64,000 nt of DNA, from the NCBI GenBank assembly GCA_945828315.1, contig CALZQA010000001.1, positions 33,130 through 97,129 of the forward strand, written 5' to 3'. This document shows, in pieces, positions 57,395 through 64,000 of this stretch; position 1 is the first letter of the stretch, and every line of letters starts with the position of its first letter. The position numbers and the translations under genes were made by a program. Below the pieces are notes generated by a model. That model saw nothing but the letters and a program-made list of their open reading frames with translations, ran no database searches and was not told where the DNA came from. The stretch is from an uncultured bacterium (GTDB lineage Bacteria; Bacillota; Clostridia; Lachnospirales; Lachnospiraceae).

Positions 57395-58063
57395 ATGGAG
57401 AAATATATTCCAATTTTAGAAAAAACACAGCTTTTTACAGGCATAGCCGATGGCAGCATCTTATCCATGCTCGATTGTCTGAACGCACGACTTTCTATGT
57501 ATAAAAAGGGAGTATATGTGTTAAGGGAAGGGGAACATTTATGCGACATTGCTGTGCTGGTTGAGGGGGGCCTTCTGATCCAAAAAGATGATTACTGGGG
57601 AAATCGCAGCATCCTTGGCCGAATCTCCGTTGGCGAGATCTTTGGCGAAGCATACGTTGCACCCGAGAGCGGCGCACTGCTCAACGACGTGGTGGCAACT
57701 GAGGACAGCGCCGTCATTTTCTTTGATGTAAAGCATATCATCACCACCTGTTCATCAGCCTGCAGTTTCCATTCCACGGTTGTTCATAATATGTTCTTTA
57801 TCATATCCGAGAAAAACAGAAAACTCGTGCAGAAGCTTAGCCATATGTCCAAGCGCTCCACACGGGCAAAGTTGATGTCCTATTTATCCGAAGAAGCCAA
57901 GCACCAGAGAAGTGCATCTTTTGCGATCCCGTTTAACCGGCAACAGCTGGCGGATTTCCTGTCAGTGGACAGAAGCGCCATGTCCAATGAGCTTTGCAAG
58001 ATGCGTGATGAGGGCTTATTGTCATTTAAAAAAAATCAGTTTACCCTCCACGATAACTCATAA
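57395..58063 (+). CDS. Crp/Fnr family regulator (HcpR-like candidate)
   Basis: A 222-residue regulator: N-terminal cyclic-nucleotide-binding-like domain (about 15-130; VLVEGGLLIQKDDYWG, GRISVGEIFGEA) and C-terminal HTH_Crp (about 150-218; FNRQQLADFLSVDRSAMSNEL). ATG 57395 follows AGGAG. It has only two cysteine clusters, not the Fnr N-terminal set, so it is more like HcpR than Fnr. Divergent placement next to hcp suggests control of NO/nitrosative stress response; that is inferred. Confidence 0.82.
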   Translation: MEKYIPILEKTQLFTGIADGSILSMLDCLNARLSMYKKGVYVLREGEHLCDIAVLVEGGLLIQKDDYWGNRSILGRISVGEIFGEAYVAPESGALLNDVVATEDSAVIFFDVKHIITTCSSACSFHSTVVHNMFFIISEKNRKLVQKLSHMSKRSTRAKLMSYLSEEAKHQRSASFAIPFNRQQLADFLSVDRSAMSNELCKMRDEGLLSFKKNQFTLHDNS

Positions 58064-58101
58064 AAAACGGTGCAGCCCACCATCGCAGAATACACCGTTT
58101 T
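58064..58101. terminator. Bidirectional terminator
   Basis: 9-bp stem (58064-58072 with 58093-58101) with a 20-nt loop, T-rich tails on both sides. It serves the Crp-type gene and the convergent ECF operon. Confidence 0.75.
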
Positions 58102-58104
58102 GTT

Positions 58105-58470
58105 TTATATACACATATTTCCGTATTTTGCTACACACTGGATACAATAGTCCGTAATGCCCATGCCCACCGCAAAGATCGTCACCAGGATCGTCAGCAC
58201 GATCGCCCCTTTGTCGTAGACAAGGGTAAAACGCTCCGTATCACTGTACTTCATGTTAGAAATCAACATCTCCGCGCCCAGACAAATAAGAAGCAGTGGC
58301 CAGAGTGAAAATATCTCCGTATAATCGATCAGCCCGAAAAGTGTGTTCAGCAAAAACATCACGCCAAAGCCCACCATTGCAACACCACAGGTCAGACTTC
58401 CGACACGTCTCGTGATCCGAATACCTTCAGACCTCCCCGGATCATTCGCGCTTCTGCTCATACCGCTCAC
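58105..58470 (-). CDS. Small membrane protein (DUF5668/LiaF-like)
   Basis: A 121-residue protein with three to four hydrophobic segments and FSLWPLLLICLGAEML, the signature of DUF5668-type (LiaI/LiaF) proteins. The ATG overlaps the stop of the upstream gene in an ATGA. It is the last gene of the ECF sigma operon; such proteins often sense cell-envelope stress. Function is unknown. Confidence 0.7.
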   Translation of the reverse strand: MSGMSRSANDPGRSEGIRITRRVGSLTCGVAMVGFGVMFLLNTLFGLIDYTEIFSLWPLLLICLGAEMLISNMKYSDTERFTLVYDKGAIVLTILVTIFAVGMGITDYCIQCVAKYGNMCI

Positions 58471-59144
58471 TCTCCCTTCGTATCCGGAAGAACGATCACA
58501 TCCGGTGCCGGCTGTGCATCATCCTTGCAAGATTCACCCGGCTCAGCTGTATATGCAGACGTGCGCTCACCGGTCTTTCCGGATGCATCCGCAGAAGAAT
58601 ACGGCATATCGTAAACGACCTCAGGCTCTTTATACAGCTTCTCCTTCTTGCCGCGGATCAAATAGACACCGAAAGCGATCAGAATGAGCGAGATCACAAT
58701 GCGCGGCACACCGTCCCGGATCACATACAGCTCATTATACAGCCAGTCAGGAAGGGCATTCCAGAAGGATCTCCATACCGTGCTTACGATCGTATATCCA
58801 CCGATAAAGATCAGCGCTGCTGCCAGAAACTTCACCTTGCCGCGCTCCCATTTATCCACGCCGACGATCTTATCCATATGCAAAAACAGATAGTCATCCT
58901 CCTGCTGATAGAACTCCTCATCCGGCAGGCTTACCAGATTATGCACTTGAAAAAAACTGTAAAACCACATCACCGGAAGCAGGCACATACCAATGTTAAA
59001 ACCGGTAAACCCGCAAAATGCAAACCAGCCCAAAAACAAACACATCATGCTCACACCACGCTTCATAAATCCGAGATACATCTCACCCGCACCGGGTATG
59101 AGTGAAAAACAAAATGTCCAGAAACCTCTCTTTTTCCTTGTCAT
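58467..59144 (-). CDS. TM2-like multi-pass membrane protein
   Basis: A 225-residue protein with about four hydrophobic segments. Its N-terminal SLIPGAGEMYLGFMKRGVSMM resembles TM2-domain proteins (PGxGxxYxG pattern). A hydrophilic, Glu/Ser-rich tail ends the protein. It lies in an operon with an ECF sigma/anti-sigma pair, coupled by an ATGA to the last gene. Role unknown. Confidence 0.7.
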   Translation of the reverse strand: MTRKKRGFWTFCFSLIPGAGEMYLGFMKRGVSMMCLFLGWFAFCGFTGFNIGMCLLPVMWFYSFFQVHNLVSLPDEEFYQQEDDYLFLHMDKIVGVDKWERGKVKFLAAALIFIGGYTIVSTVWRSFWNALPDWLYNELYVIRDGVPRIVISLILIAFGVYLIRGKKEKLYKEPEVVYDMPYSSADASGKTGERTSAYTAEPGESCKDDAQPAPDVIVLPDTKGE

Positions 59145-59156
59145 AAAAATATCCTC

Positions 59157-59540
59157 CTATTTCAATATCGTAAAATTCGCCATCAGCTCGAACATCTGTG
59201 GATCCATCGCAAACAACATATAGATGGAAGCAGCCAGCGCCACGCCTACTTTGAGGCTATATAAAAGCAGCTGTACCTTTTTGGAAGTCGTGCGCGCCTT
59301 TTGCGCGATCACCACATCCGGCTGATGCACACGCTCCGTGATCTCCTGTGCCAGATAGGCCGGCGGTTCAGGCAAAGCCTCTGCATGACGGCTCATGTAT
59401 GCAAACCATGCATCCCCACAATGGGGACAGTTCGCCGTGTGGGTCAAAAACGCTTCCATCTGTGCGTCGGAAAGTCTTCCCTGCTCCCACGCTTCAAAAT
59501 CCTGTTCCGATAAATGTATATTCGATATTGTTGTTGTCAT
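59157..59540 (-). CDS. Zinc-finger anti-sigma factor-like protein
   Basis: A 127-residue protein: N-terminal zinc-binding anti-sigma motif HTANCPHCGDAW (HxxxCxxC), a C-terminal membrane helix (about 88-110). It overlaps the sigma factor stop in an ATGA. This pairing is the standard sigma/anti-sigma arrangement, so it probably holds the ECF sigma factor at the membrane. Confidence 0.82.
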   Translation of the reverse strand: MTTTISNIHLSEQDFEAWEQGRLSDAQMEAFLTHTANCPHCGDAWFAYMSRHAEALPEPPAYLAQEITERVHQPDVVIAQKARTTSKKVQLLLYSLKVGVALAASIYMLFAMDPQMFELMANFTILK

Positions 59541-60076
59541 AAGCGTTTACCTCCCCTTTCCTCCAGTAGTTTCCGTATCTGGGCGCGCGCCCTGTAAACC
59601 CGTGTCTGAACGGTCTTTAGGTTTGTATCCTGCTCTTTTGCGATCTCCGTCATGGGTTTCTCCAGATAAAAATGCTCATAGGCGACTTCCCGGTAGGGAC
59701 TTTTCAGCTGTTCGCAGACAGATAATACCAGCTCTTTCGTCTCCTTTTGTATGTATGCATCCTCCGGTCCCTGCCCCGGATCGACAACCTCTGTAAAAAA
59801 CTCGTCGTCCTTGCACTCCTCTAAGCGCTTCTTGCTCTTCCTATAGTCGATCGCCTTGTTGCTGGCGATCCGACAGATCCACGCCCGTTCATATTGCCGG
59901 TCGAAGGTTCCCAGATGCTTGTAAACCGCTAAAAACGTATCCTGTGTCAGATCCTGCGCATCAAAAGGATTTCCGCAGATCCGGTAACAGATACTGTAGA
60001 CCAGCTTTTCATACTGCTGCAGCAAATATGAAAAGTATGTTTCTATATCCAATTCCCTATTGATACGCTTCACCAC
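59537..60076 (-). CDS. ECF-type RNA polymerase sigma factor
   Basis: A 179-residue sigma-70 family protein with region 2 (YSICYRICGNPFDAQDLTQDTFLAVYKHL, here motif DAQDLTQDTF) and region 4 (LEKPMTEIAKEQDTNLKTVQTRVYRARAQIRKLL, motif TVQTRVYRAR). The start is uncertain: GTG at 60076 is the longest family-like form; its ribosome-binding site is weak. Genes in the operon encode its anti-sigma factor and two membrane proteins, so it probably answers envelope stress. Confidence 0.85.
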   Translation of the reverse strand: MVKRINRELDIETYFSYLLQQYEKLVYSICYRICGNPFDAQDLTQDTFLAVYKHLGTFDRQYERAWICRIASNKAIDYRKSKKRLEECKDDEFFTEVVDPGQGPEDAYIQKETKELVLSVCEQLKSPYREVAYEHFYLEKPMTEIAKEQDTNLKTVQTRVYRARAQIRKLLEERGGKRL

Positions 60077-60164
60077 CTTTGTTCTGCCTGCTAATCAATA
60101 TAACGCATGCTGCGCGGATATGTCTTCACTTTTTTTAAAAAATAGTAAACGGATAGAAAATAGG

Positions 60165-60194
60165 TTGAAAAACCACATGCATTCTTATTATAAT
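60165..60194 (+). promoter_or_regulatory. Sigma-A promoter of the DHH gene
   Basis: TTGAAA (60165-60170), 18 bp, TATAAT (60189-60194), about 60 bp before the ATG. The leader contains two mutually exclusive stems (60203-60208/60236-60241 and 60205-60210/60223-60228), the first reaching the ribosome-binding site. Confidence 0.75.
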
Positions 60195-60256
60195 AAAGAT
60201 AGCGTAGCTGTAAAACAACAGGCAGCTATAACATTGCTACGGAAGGAGAAAAACGT

Positions 60257-61177
60257 ATGAGACTGATCACAAGATCTGATTTTGACGGACTTGCCTGCGG
60301 TGCCCTGTTAAAGGAAGCAGGCATTATTGATAACTGGAAATTTGCACACCCCAAGGATCTACAGGACGGACTGGTCGAGGTAAATGAGAACGACTGTCTG
60401 GCAAACGTCCCTTTCGTAGAGGGCTGTGGATTATGGTTCGACCACCATTCCAGCGAGCATGAGCGTCTGCAGCTGGAGGGAAAATACAAGGGTGAGAGCC
60501 GCATCACACCTTCCTGTGCGCGGATCATTTATGAGTATTACGGTGGAAAAGAGCGCTTCCCCCAGTTTGATGACATGATGGAAGCAGTAGATAAAGTAGA
60601 TTCCGGAAATCTCACCATCGACGAGGTACAGCACCCCACCGGCTGGATCCTGATCGGCTTTCTGATGGATCCCCGTACCGGTCTGGGACGCTGGCGCAAC
60701 TTCACGATCTCTAACTATCAGCTCATGGAAAAGCTCATCGATGCCTGCCGTACGATGACCACCGATGAGATCCTGGCAATGCCTGACGTGAAAGAGCGTA
60801 TCGATACCTATTTCGAGCAGACAGAAAAGTTTGTTGAGATGGTAAAGGAACACACGATCACAGCCGGCAAGCTGCTGATCTCTGACATGCGCGGCGTGGA
60901 TCCCATCTACTCCGGCAACCGCTTCATGATCTACAGCATGTATCCGGAGCAGAATATCTCCGCATGGATCGTCAGCGGCCGGGGCGGCAAGGGCTGTTCT
61001 GCGGCTGTTGGTTACAGTATCTTAAACCGCACAGCAACTTTGGATGTGGGAAGTCTGATGCTCAAGTACAACGGCGGCGGACACAAAAAAGTCGGCACCT
61101 GCCAGTTTTCCGATGAGAACATGAACAGCGAGCTTCCGAAGATGTTAAAAGAATTGACTGAGATGGCAAATGCATGA
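60257..61177 (+). CDS. DHH family phosphoesterase
   Basis: A 306-residue DHH/DHHA1 protein: metal motif SDFDGLACGALL (about 7-18), DHHSSEHE (about 62-69) and the C-terminal DHHA1 signature GGGHKKVGTCQF. Family members include exopolyphosphatases, nanoRNases and c-di-AMP phosphodiesterases. It lacks PAS/GGDEF sensor domains, so it is not GdpP. Substrate is open: oligoribonucleotide or pAp activity is possible. It is monocistronic with its own promoter and strong terminator. Confidence 0.87.
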   Translation: MRLITRSDFDGLACGALLKEAGIIDNWKFAHPKDLQDGLVEVNENDCLANVPFVEGCGLWFDHHSSEHERLQLEGKYKGESRITPSCARIIYEYYGGKERFPQFDDMMEAVDKVDSGNLTIDEVQHPTGWILIGFLMDPRTGLGRWRNFTISNYQLMEKLIDACRTMTTDEILAMPDVKERIDTYFEQTEKFVEMVKEHTITAGKLLISDMRGVDPIYSGNRFMIYSMYPEQNISAWIVSGRGGKGCSAAVGYSILNRTATLDVGSLMLKYNGGGHKKVGTCQFSDENMNSELPKMLKELTEMANA

Positions 61178-61189
61178 TATGCATACGAC

Positions 61190-61220
61190 AAAAGTGGCGA
61201 CCGTTTGGTCGCCACTTTTT
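61190..61220 (+). terminator. Terminator after the DHH gene
   Basis: Perfect 13-bp stem (61190-61202 with 61207-61219), GTTT loop, T5 tail. Confidence 0.93.
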
Positions 61221-61506
61221 CACTCCCGGATTTCTGTTTCCCCTCAACGGCTCCGAAAACCAAGTGACCATTCGTTTATCATCCGACACGATGCCAGCGG
61301 AACTAATTTTTCCACAAGTTCACCCACTCTTCGATCGATCACCGGAATCAGCACTACGGCATCTGCCGGATCCTGCTGGTTTTCAGGCTCTGTAAAAGTA
61401 AATCACTTTTTGAAATAATCATCTTTTGTGAAGTTCCTTATTTCATTTTCTATCTTTATATTCCAAAAATCAATTGCGTATTTTTCCAATTTGTGTTAAT
61501 CTATTT
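61221..61506. other. Non-coding stretch between DHH and PerR genes
   Basis: About 290 bp with no supported gene. The minus strand holds a 52-codon open frame (61247-61402, ending with a TGA at 61244-61246) that has no start and an in-frame TGA just upstream; it may be a decayed fragment. The last ~120 bp are A+T-rich and hold no clear structure. Confidence 0.5.
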
Positions 61507-61521
61507 TTAGAATCATTCTAA
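61507..61521. promoter_or_regulatory. PerR box
   Basis: TTAGAATCATTCTAA, a perfect 7-1-7 palindrome matching the PerR consensus TTATAATnATTATAA in 13 of 15 positions. A -10 TATATT follows at 61541-61546, so the box overlaps the -35 region and should repress the perR-hydrogenase operon. Confidence 0.85.
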
Positions 61522-61568
61522 TTTTTCAGTTGTGACCGGATATATTTTGATATCAAATGAGGGTTGCC

Positions 61569-61955
61569 ATGACAAAAAATGCGCGCTACATTTTAGAGAT
61601 CATCAACAATTCCACAGAGCACTTAACGGCAGAACAGATCTATCTGCGCCTGCGGGAAAAGAATGCGAAGGCAGTACTTGCAACGGTCTATAATAATCTA
61701 TCCACCCTTTATGAGCAGGGCCTGATCCAAAAGGTCTGTGTCGAGGGCTACCCGGACCGCTATGACAAGACTGTCCGCCATGACCATCTGGTGTGCAAAA
61801 AGTGCGGCAAGCTATCAGATATCACATTGGAAGATCTGGCTGAAAAATTGCAAAAACAGATCGGCGTTCCCATGATCTCCTACGACCTGAAGATCAACCA
61901 TATCTGTACGGAATGCCTTGCAAAAGAAAAAGAACATGGAGGTGACAAGTCATGA
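61569..61955 (+). CDS. perR: Fur family peroxide repressor, PerR type
   Basis: A 128-residue regulator: N-terminal winged HTH ([25 protein letters not shown]), and C-terminal dimer domain with metal residues in [12 protein letters not shown]. Two CxxC pairs (CKKC and CTEC) form the structural zinc site, the PerR/Fur four-cysteine type. ATG 61569 follows GAGGG. PerR senses peroxide by metal-catalysed oxidation and represses anti-oxidant genes. It is coupled by an ATGA overlap to the hydrogenase-rubrerythrin gene and is preceded by its own PerR box. Confidence 0.87.
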   Translation: MTKNARYILEIINNSTEHLTAEQIYLRLREKNAKAVLATVYNNLSTLYEQGLIQKVCVEGYPDRYDKTVRHDHLVCKKCGKLSDITLEDLAEKLQKQIGVPMISYDLKINHICTECLAKEKEHGGDKS

Positions 61956-63955
61956 AGCATCTGCCTTTGGATGTCAGAGTTCCCATCGAACCTGACAACC
62001 CCAGCATCGTCAGAGACGAAGACAAATGTATCAAATGCGGTATGTGTAAGAATGTCTGCATGCAGGACATCGGCGTGCACGGTACTTACACACTGGAGCA
62101 GACAGGCGGTGAAGCTGTCTGCATTCACTGCGGACAATGTGCCAATGTATGTCCGCCGGACAGTATCACGGAGCGGTATGAATACCCGGATATCCGCGAA
62201 GCGGTAAAGAATCCGGATCAGATCGTGATCGTCAGCACTTCTCCTTCCGTCCGCGCCGCCCTGGGCGAGGAGTTCGGAATGGCTGACGGCGAATTTGTAG
62301 AAGGAAAAATGGTGGCTCTGCTCCGGAAACTTGGTGTCAGCTATGTATTGGATACCAATTTTGCGGCAGACCTCACGATCGTTGAGGAGGCAAGCGAGCT
62401 GATCGAGCGCGTTACCAAAGGAACTGCACCGCTTCCGCAGTTTACCAGCTGCTGCCCTGCCTGGATCAAGTTCACAGAAATGTATTATCCCGAGCTGATC
62501 CCCAATCTTTCTACCGCAAAGAGCCCGATCGGCATGCAGGGACCGACGATCAAGACCTATTTTGCAAAAAAGATGAATCTTGACCCGACGAAGATCGTCA
62601 ACGTGGCTCTGACACCCTGCACTGCCAAAAAATTTGAGATCCGCAGACCGGAAATGCATGATGCCGGTAACTATTATGGCGATCCCGACATGCGGGATAT
62701 GGATTTTGTACTTACCACCAGAGAACTGGCTCTGTGGGCGAAGGAGGAAGGCATTGATTTTGCTTCCCTGTCTGATTCCGCCTACGACAATCTTATGGGT
62801 GAGGCATCGGGCGCAGGTGTTATTTTTGGCAATACCGGCGGCGTCATGGAGGCCGCGCTCCGCACCGCCTATGAATATATCACCGGTGAGGAAGCCCCCG
62901 CACAGCTCTACGATCTGCAGCCGGTGCGCGGCTATGAAGGCATCCGCGAAGCATCCTTACAGATCGGCGAGCTGAATATAAATGTGGCAGTCGTCTACGG
63001 CACTGCCAATGCGCGAAAGATGATCGAGCGCATGAAACAGGGCGACAAGCAATATCATTTTATAGAGGTCATGACCTGCCCCGGCGGATGTATCGGTGGC
63101 GGCGGTCAGCCGAAGGATCTCATGAAGAATGCCGATGAGGTTCGAAAAGCCCGCATCGACAGCCTTTACAAAAAAGATGCGGAGATGACCTTGCGAAAGA
63201 GCCACGAAAACCCGTCGATCAAACGGATTTACGAAGAGTTTTACGGCAAACCCCTCAGCGAGATGGCTGAAAAAATGTTGCATACAATGTATGAAGATAA
63301 AAGTATGATCTTAAACAAGAAAGGAGACAAAAAAATGGCACAGTGGAAATGTAAGGTATGTGGTTATATTTATGAAGGAGAGGAGCTTCCGGCAGATTTT
63401 ACCTGTCCGTTATGTAAGCAGCCGGCATCTGCATTTGAGAAGATCGCAGAGGCAAAGCCTGCAAACAAGTACGCAGGAACACAGACCGAGAAGAATCTGG
63501 AGGCAGCTTTTGCAGGCGAGTCTCAGGCAAGAAATAAGTATACTTATTTTGCGTCCGTAGCAAAGAAGGAGGGCTATGAGCAGATCTCTTCTCTCTTCTT
63601 AAAGACGGCAGACAACGAGAAGGAGCACGCAAAGATGTGGTTCAAGGAACTGAACGGCATCGGTGACACCGCACAGAATCTGGGCGCTGCCGCTGACGGC
63701 GAGAACTACGAGTGGACCGACATGTATGAGGGCTTCGCAAAGACCGCTGAGGCTGAAGGATTCCCTGAGCTGGCTGCAAAATTCCGTGCAGTAGGCGAGA
63801 TTGAGAAGCATCATGAGGAGCGCTATCGTGCACTCTTAAAGAATGTGGAGACTGCTGCTGTCTTCGCAAAGAGCGAAGTCAAGGTATGGGAGTGCAGAAA
63901 CTGCGGACATATCGTTGTGGGAACCAATGCCCCCGACAAATGCCCGGTATGCAAT
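61952..63955 (+). CDS. [FeFe] hydrogenase fused to rubrerythrin, 3' end missing
   Basis: A 668-residue visible protein. Residues 20-75: two [4Fe-4S] ferredoxin clusters (Cys26/29/32/36 and 57/60/63/67). 90-445: hydrogenase with H-cluster motifs TSCCPAW (Cys167/168), TPCTAKK (Cys223; Thr221 where the prototype has Met) and [14 protein letters not shown] (Cys376/380), then the small-subunit tail ending LHTMY. 450-461: linker. From Met462: N-terminal rubredoxin (Cys467/470/485/488), rubrerythrin four-helix diiron domain, then a C-terminal rubredoxin (CRNCG..CPVC). A ribosome-binding site inside the linker suggests separate rubrerythrin too. The final residues are lost in an adapter. Confidence 0.85.
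63320..63337 (+). promoter_or_regulatory. Internal ribosome-binding site and ATG for the rubrerythrin part
   Basis: AAAGGAG (about 63319-63326) lies 8-9 nt before ATG 63335, in frame with the hydrogenase. The same bases encode Lys-Lys-Gly-Asp. A rubrerythrin starting [15 protein letters not shown] would be a complete family protein, so translation of both a fusion and a free rubrerythrin is possible. Confidence 0.7.
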
Positions 63956-64000
63956 CTGTCTCTTATACACATCTGACGCTGCCGACGATATGCAGTGTGT
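63956..64000 (+). other. Nextera sequencing adapter (not genomic)
   Basis: 63956-63974 is CTGTCTCTTATACACATCT, the Tn5 mosaic end; 63975-63988 GACGCTGCCGACGA completes the Nextera read adapter; 63989-63996 TATGCAGT reads as an i5 index (complement ACTGCATA); 63997-64000 GTGT starts the flow-cell sequence. Translated in frame it gives an artificial LSLIHI ending and stop. Confidence 0.99.

Noticed and set aside
61952..63976. Complete 674-residue hydrogenase-rubrerythrin protein ending LSLIHI
   Set aside because: The last six residues and the stop are encoded by the sequencing adapter, so the gene is partial and continues beyond the contig.

Overview
The window reads as a chromosomal segment of a spore-forming, strictly anaerobic Clostridia member, most likely family Lachnospiraceae. 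Grounds: gene order like the Bacillus/Clostridium housekeeping superclusters; spore genes (spoIIP, gpr); strong TTGACA/TATAAT promoters and AGGAGG ribosome-binding sites; oxygen-sensitive enzymes (hybrid-cluster protein, [FeFe] hydrogenase, rubrerythrin); and a Crp-type regulator beside hcp. I see no tRNA, rRNA, CRISPR array, prophage or insertion sequence. The last 45 bases are not genomic: they are an Illumina Nextera adapter with an index, so the right end is a contig end.

Layout. (a) 1-3120: ylxM-ffh-rpsP-khpA-rimM-trmD, the signal-recognition-particle and ribosome maturation operon, from one consensus promoter. (b) 3157-8642: a galactan/galacto-oligosaccharide locus (cytoplasmic GH53 galactanase, lipoprotein binding protein, two ABC permeases, divergent AraC regulator) and a perfect REP-like palindrome. 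It lies between ftsY and ylxM, which are adjacent in many Firmicutes. (c) 8650-18636: ilvA, ftsY, smc, rnc, acpP, plsX, rpmF, DUF177 and ackA, all on the minus strand. (d) 18898-21417: tmcAL and aroC on the plus strand. (e) 21438-30700: mtaB, ireB, ruvX, DUF1292, RNase J, YlbF-like, a short MltG-like protein, trmR, a U32 (TrhP-like) protein, a lactonase and a dicarboxylate symporter; the yrzL-yrrK-yrzB-yrrL-yrrM-yrrO order of Bacillus is recognisable. (f) 30790-37034: an HPr-like protein without the phosphorylatable histidine, thiI with its cysteine desulfurase, rsmE, prmA and a membrane GGDEF protein. (g) 37163-44024: an XRE membrane regulator with a three-palindrome control region, a coiled-coil J-domain protein, and hrcA-grpE-dnaK-dnaJ under a CIRCE element. 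(h) 44066-54210: a FlK-type thioesterase, hemW, lepA, a secreted C39-type peptidase, a GGDEF-EAL protein, spoIIP, gpr, rpsT and holA. (i) 54247-61177: MATE exporter, hcp with divergent Crp/Fnr regulator, an ECF sigma/anti-sigma/membrane protein operon and a DHH phosphoesterase. (j) 61507-63955: a PerR-type regulator with its own PerR box, translationally coupled to an [FeFe] hydrogenase that is fused in frame to a rubrerythrin.

How they work together. Most of the window is ordinary housekeeping: protein targeting, ribosome maturation, tRNA modification (mtaB, trmR, U32, thiI, tmcAL, trmD), lipid initiation, heat shock and chromosome organisation. The accessory material is inserted into this conserved backbone: the galactan locus, the cyclic-di-GMP genes, the C39 peptidase, the XRE gene and the thioesterase. 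The most unusual unit is the PerR-hydrogenase-rubrerythrin operon, which suggests peroxide detoxification linked to hydrogen metabolism. Its downstream end is lost at the adapter.
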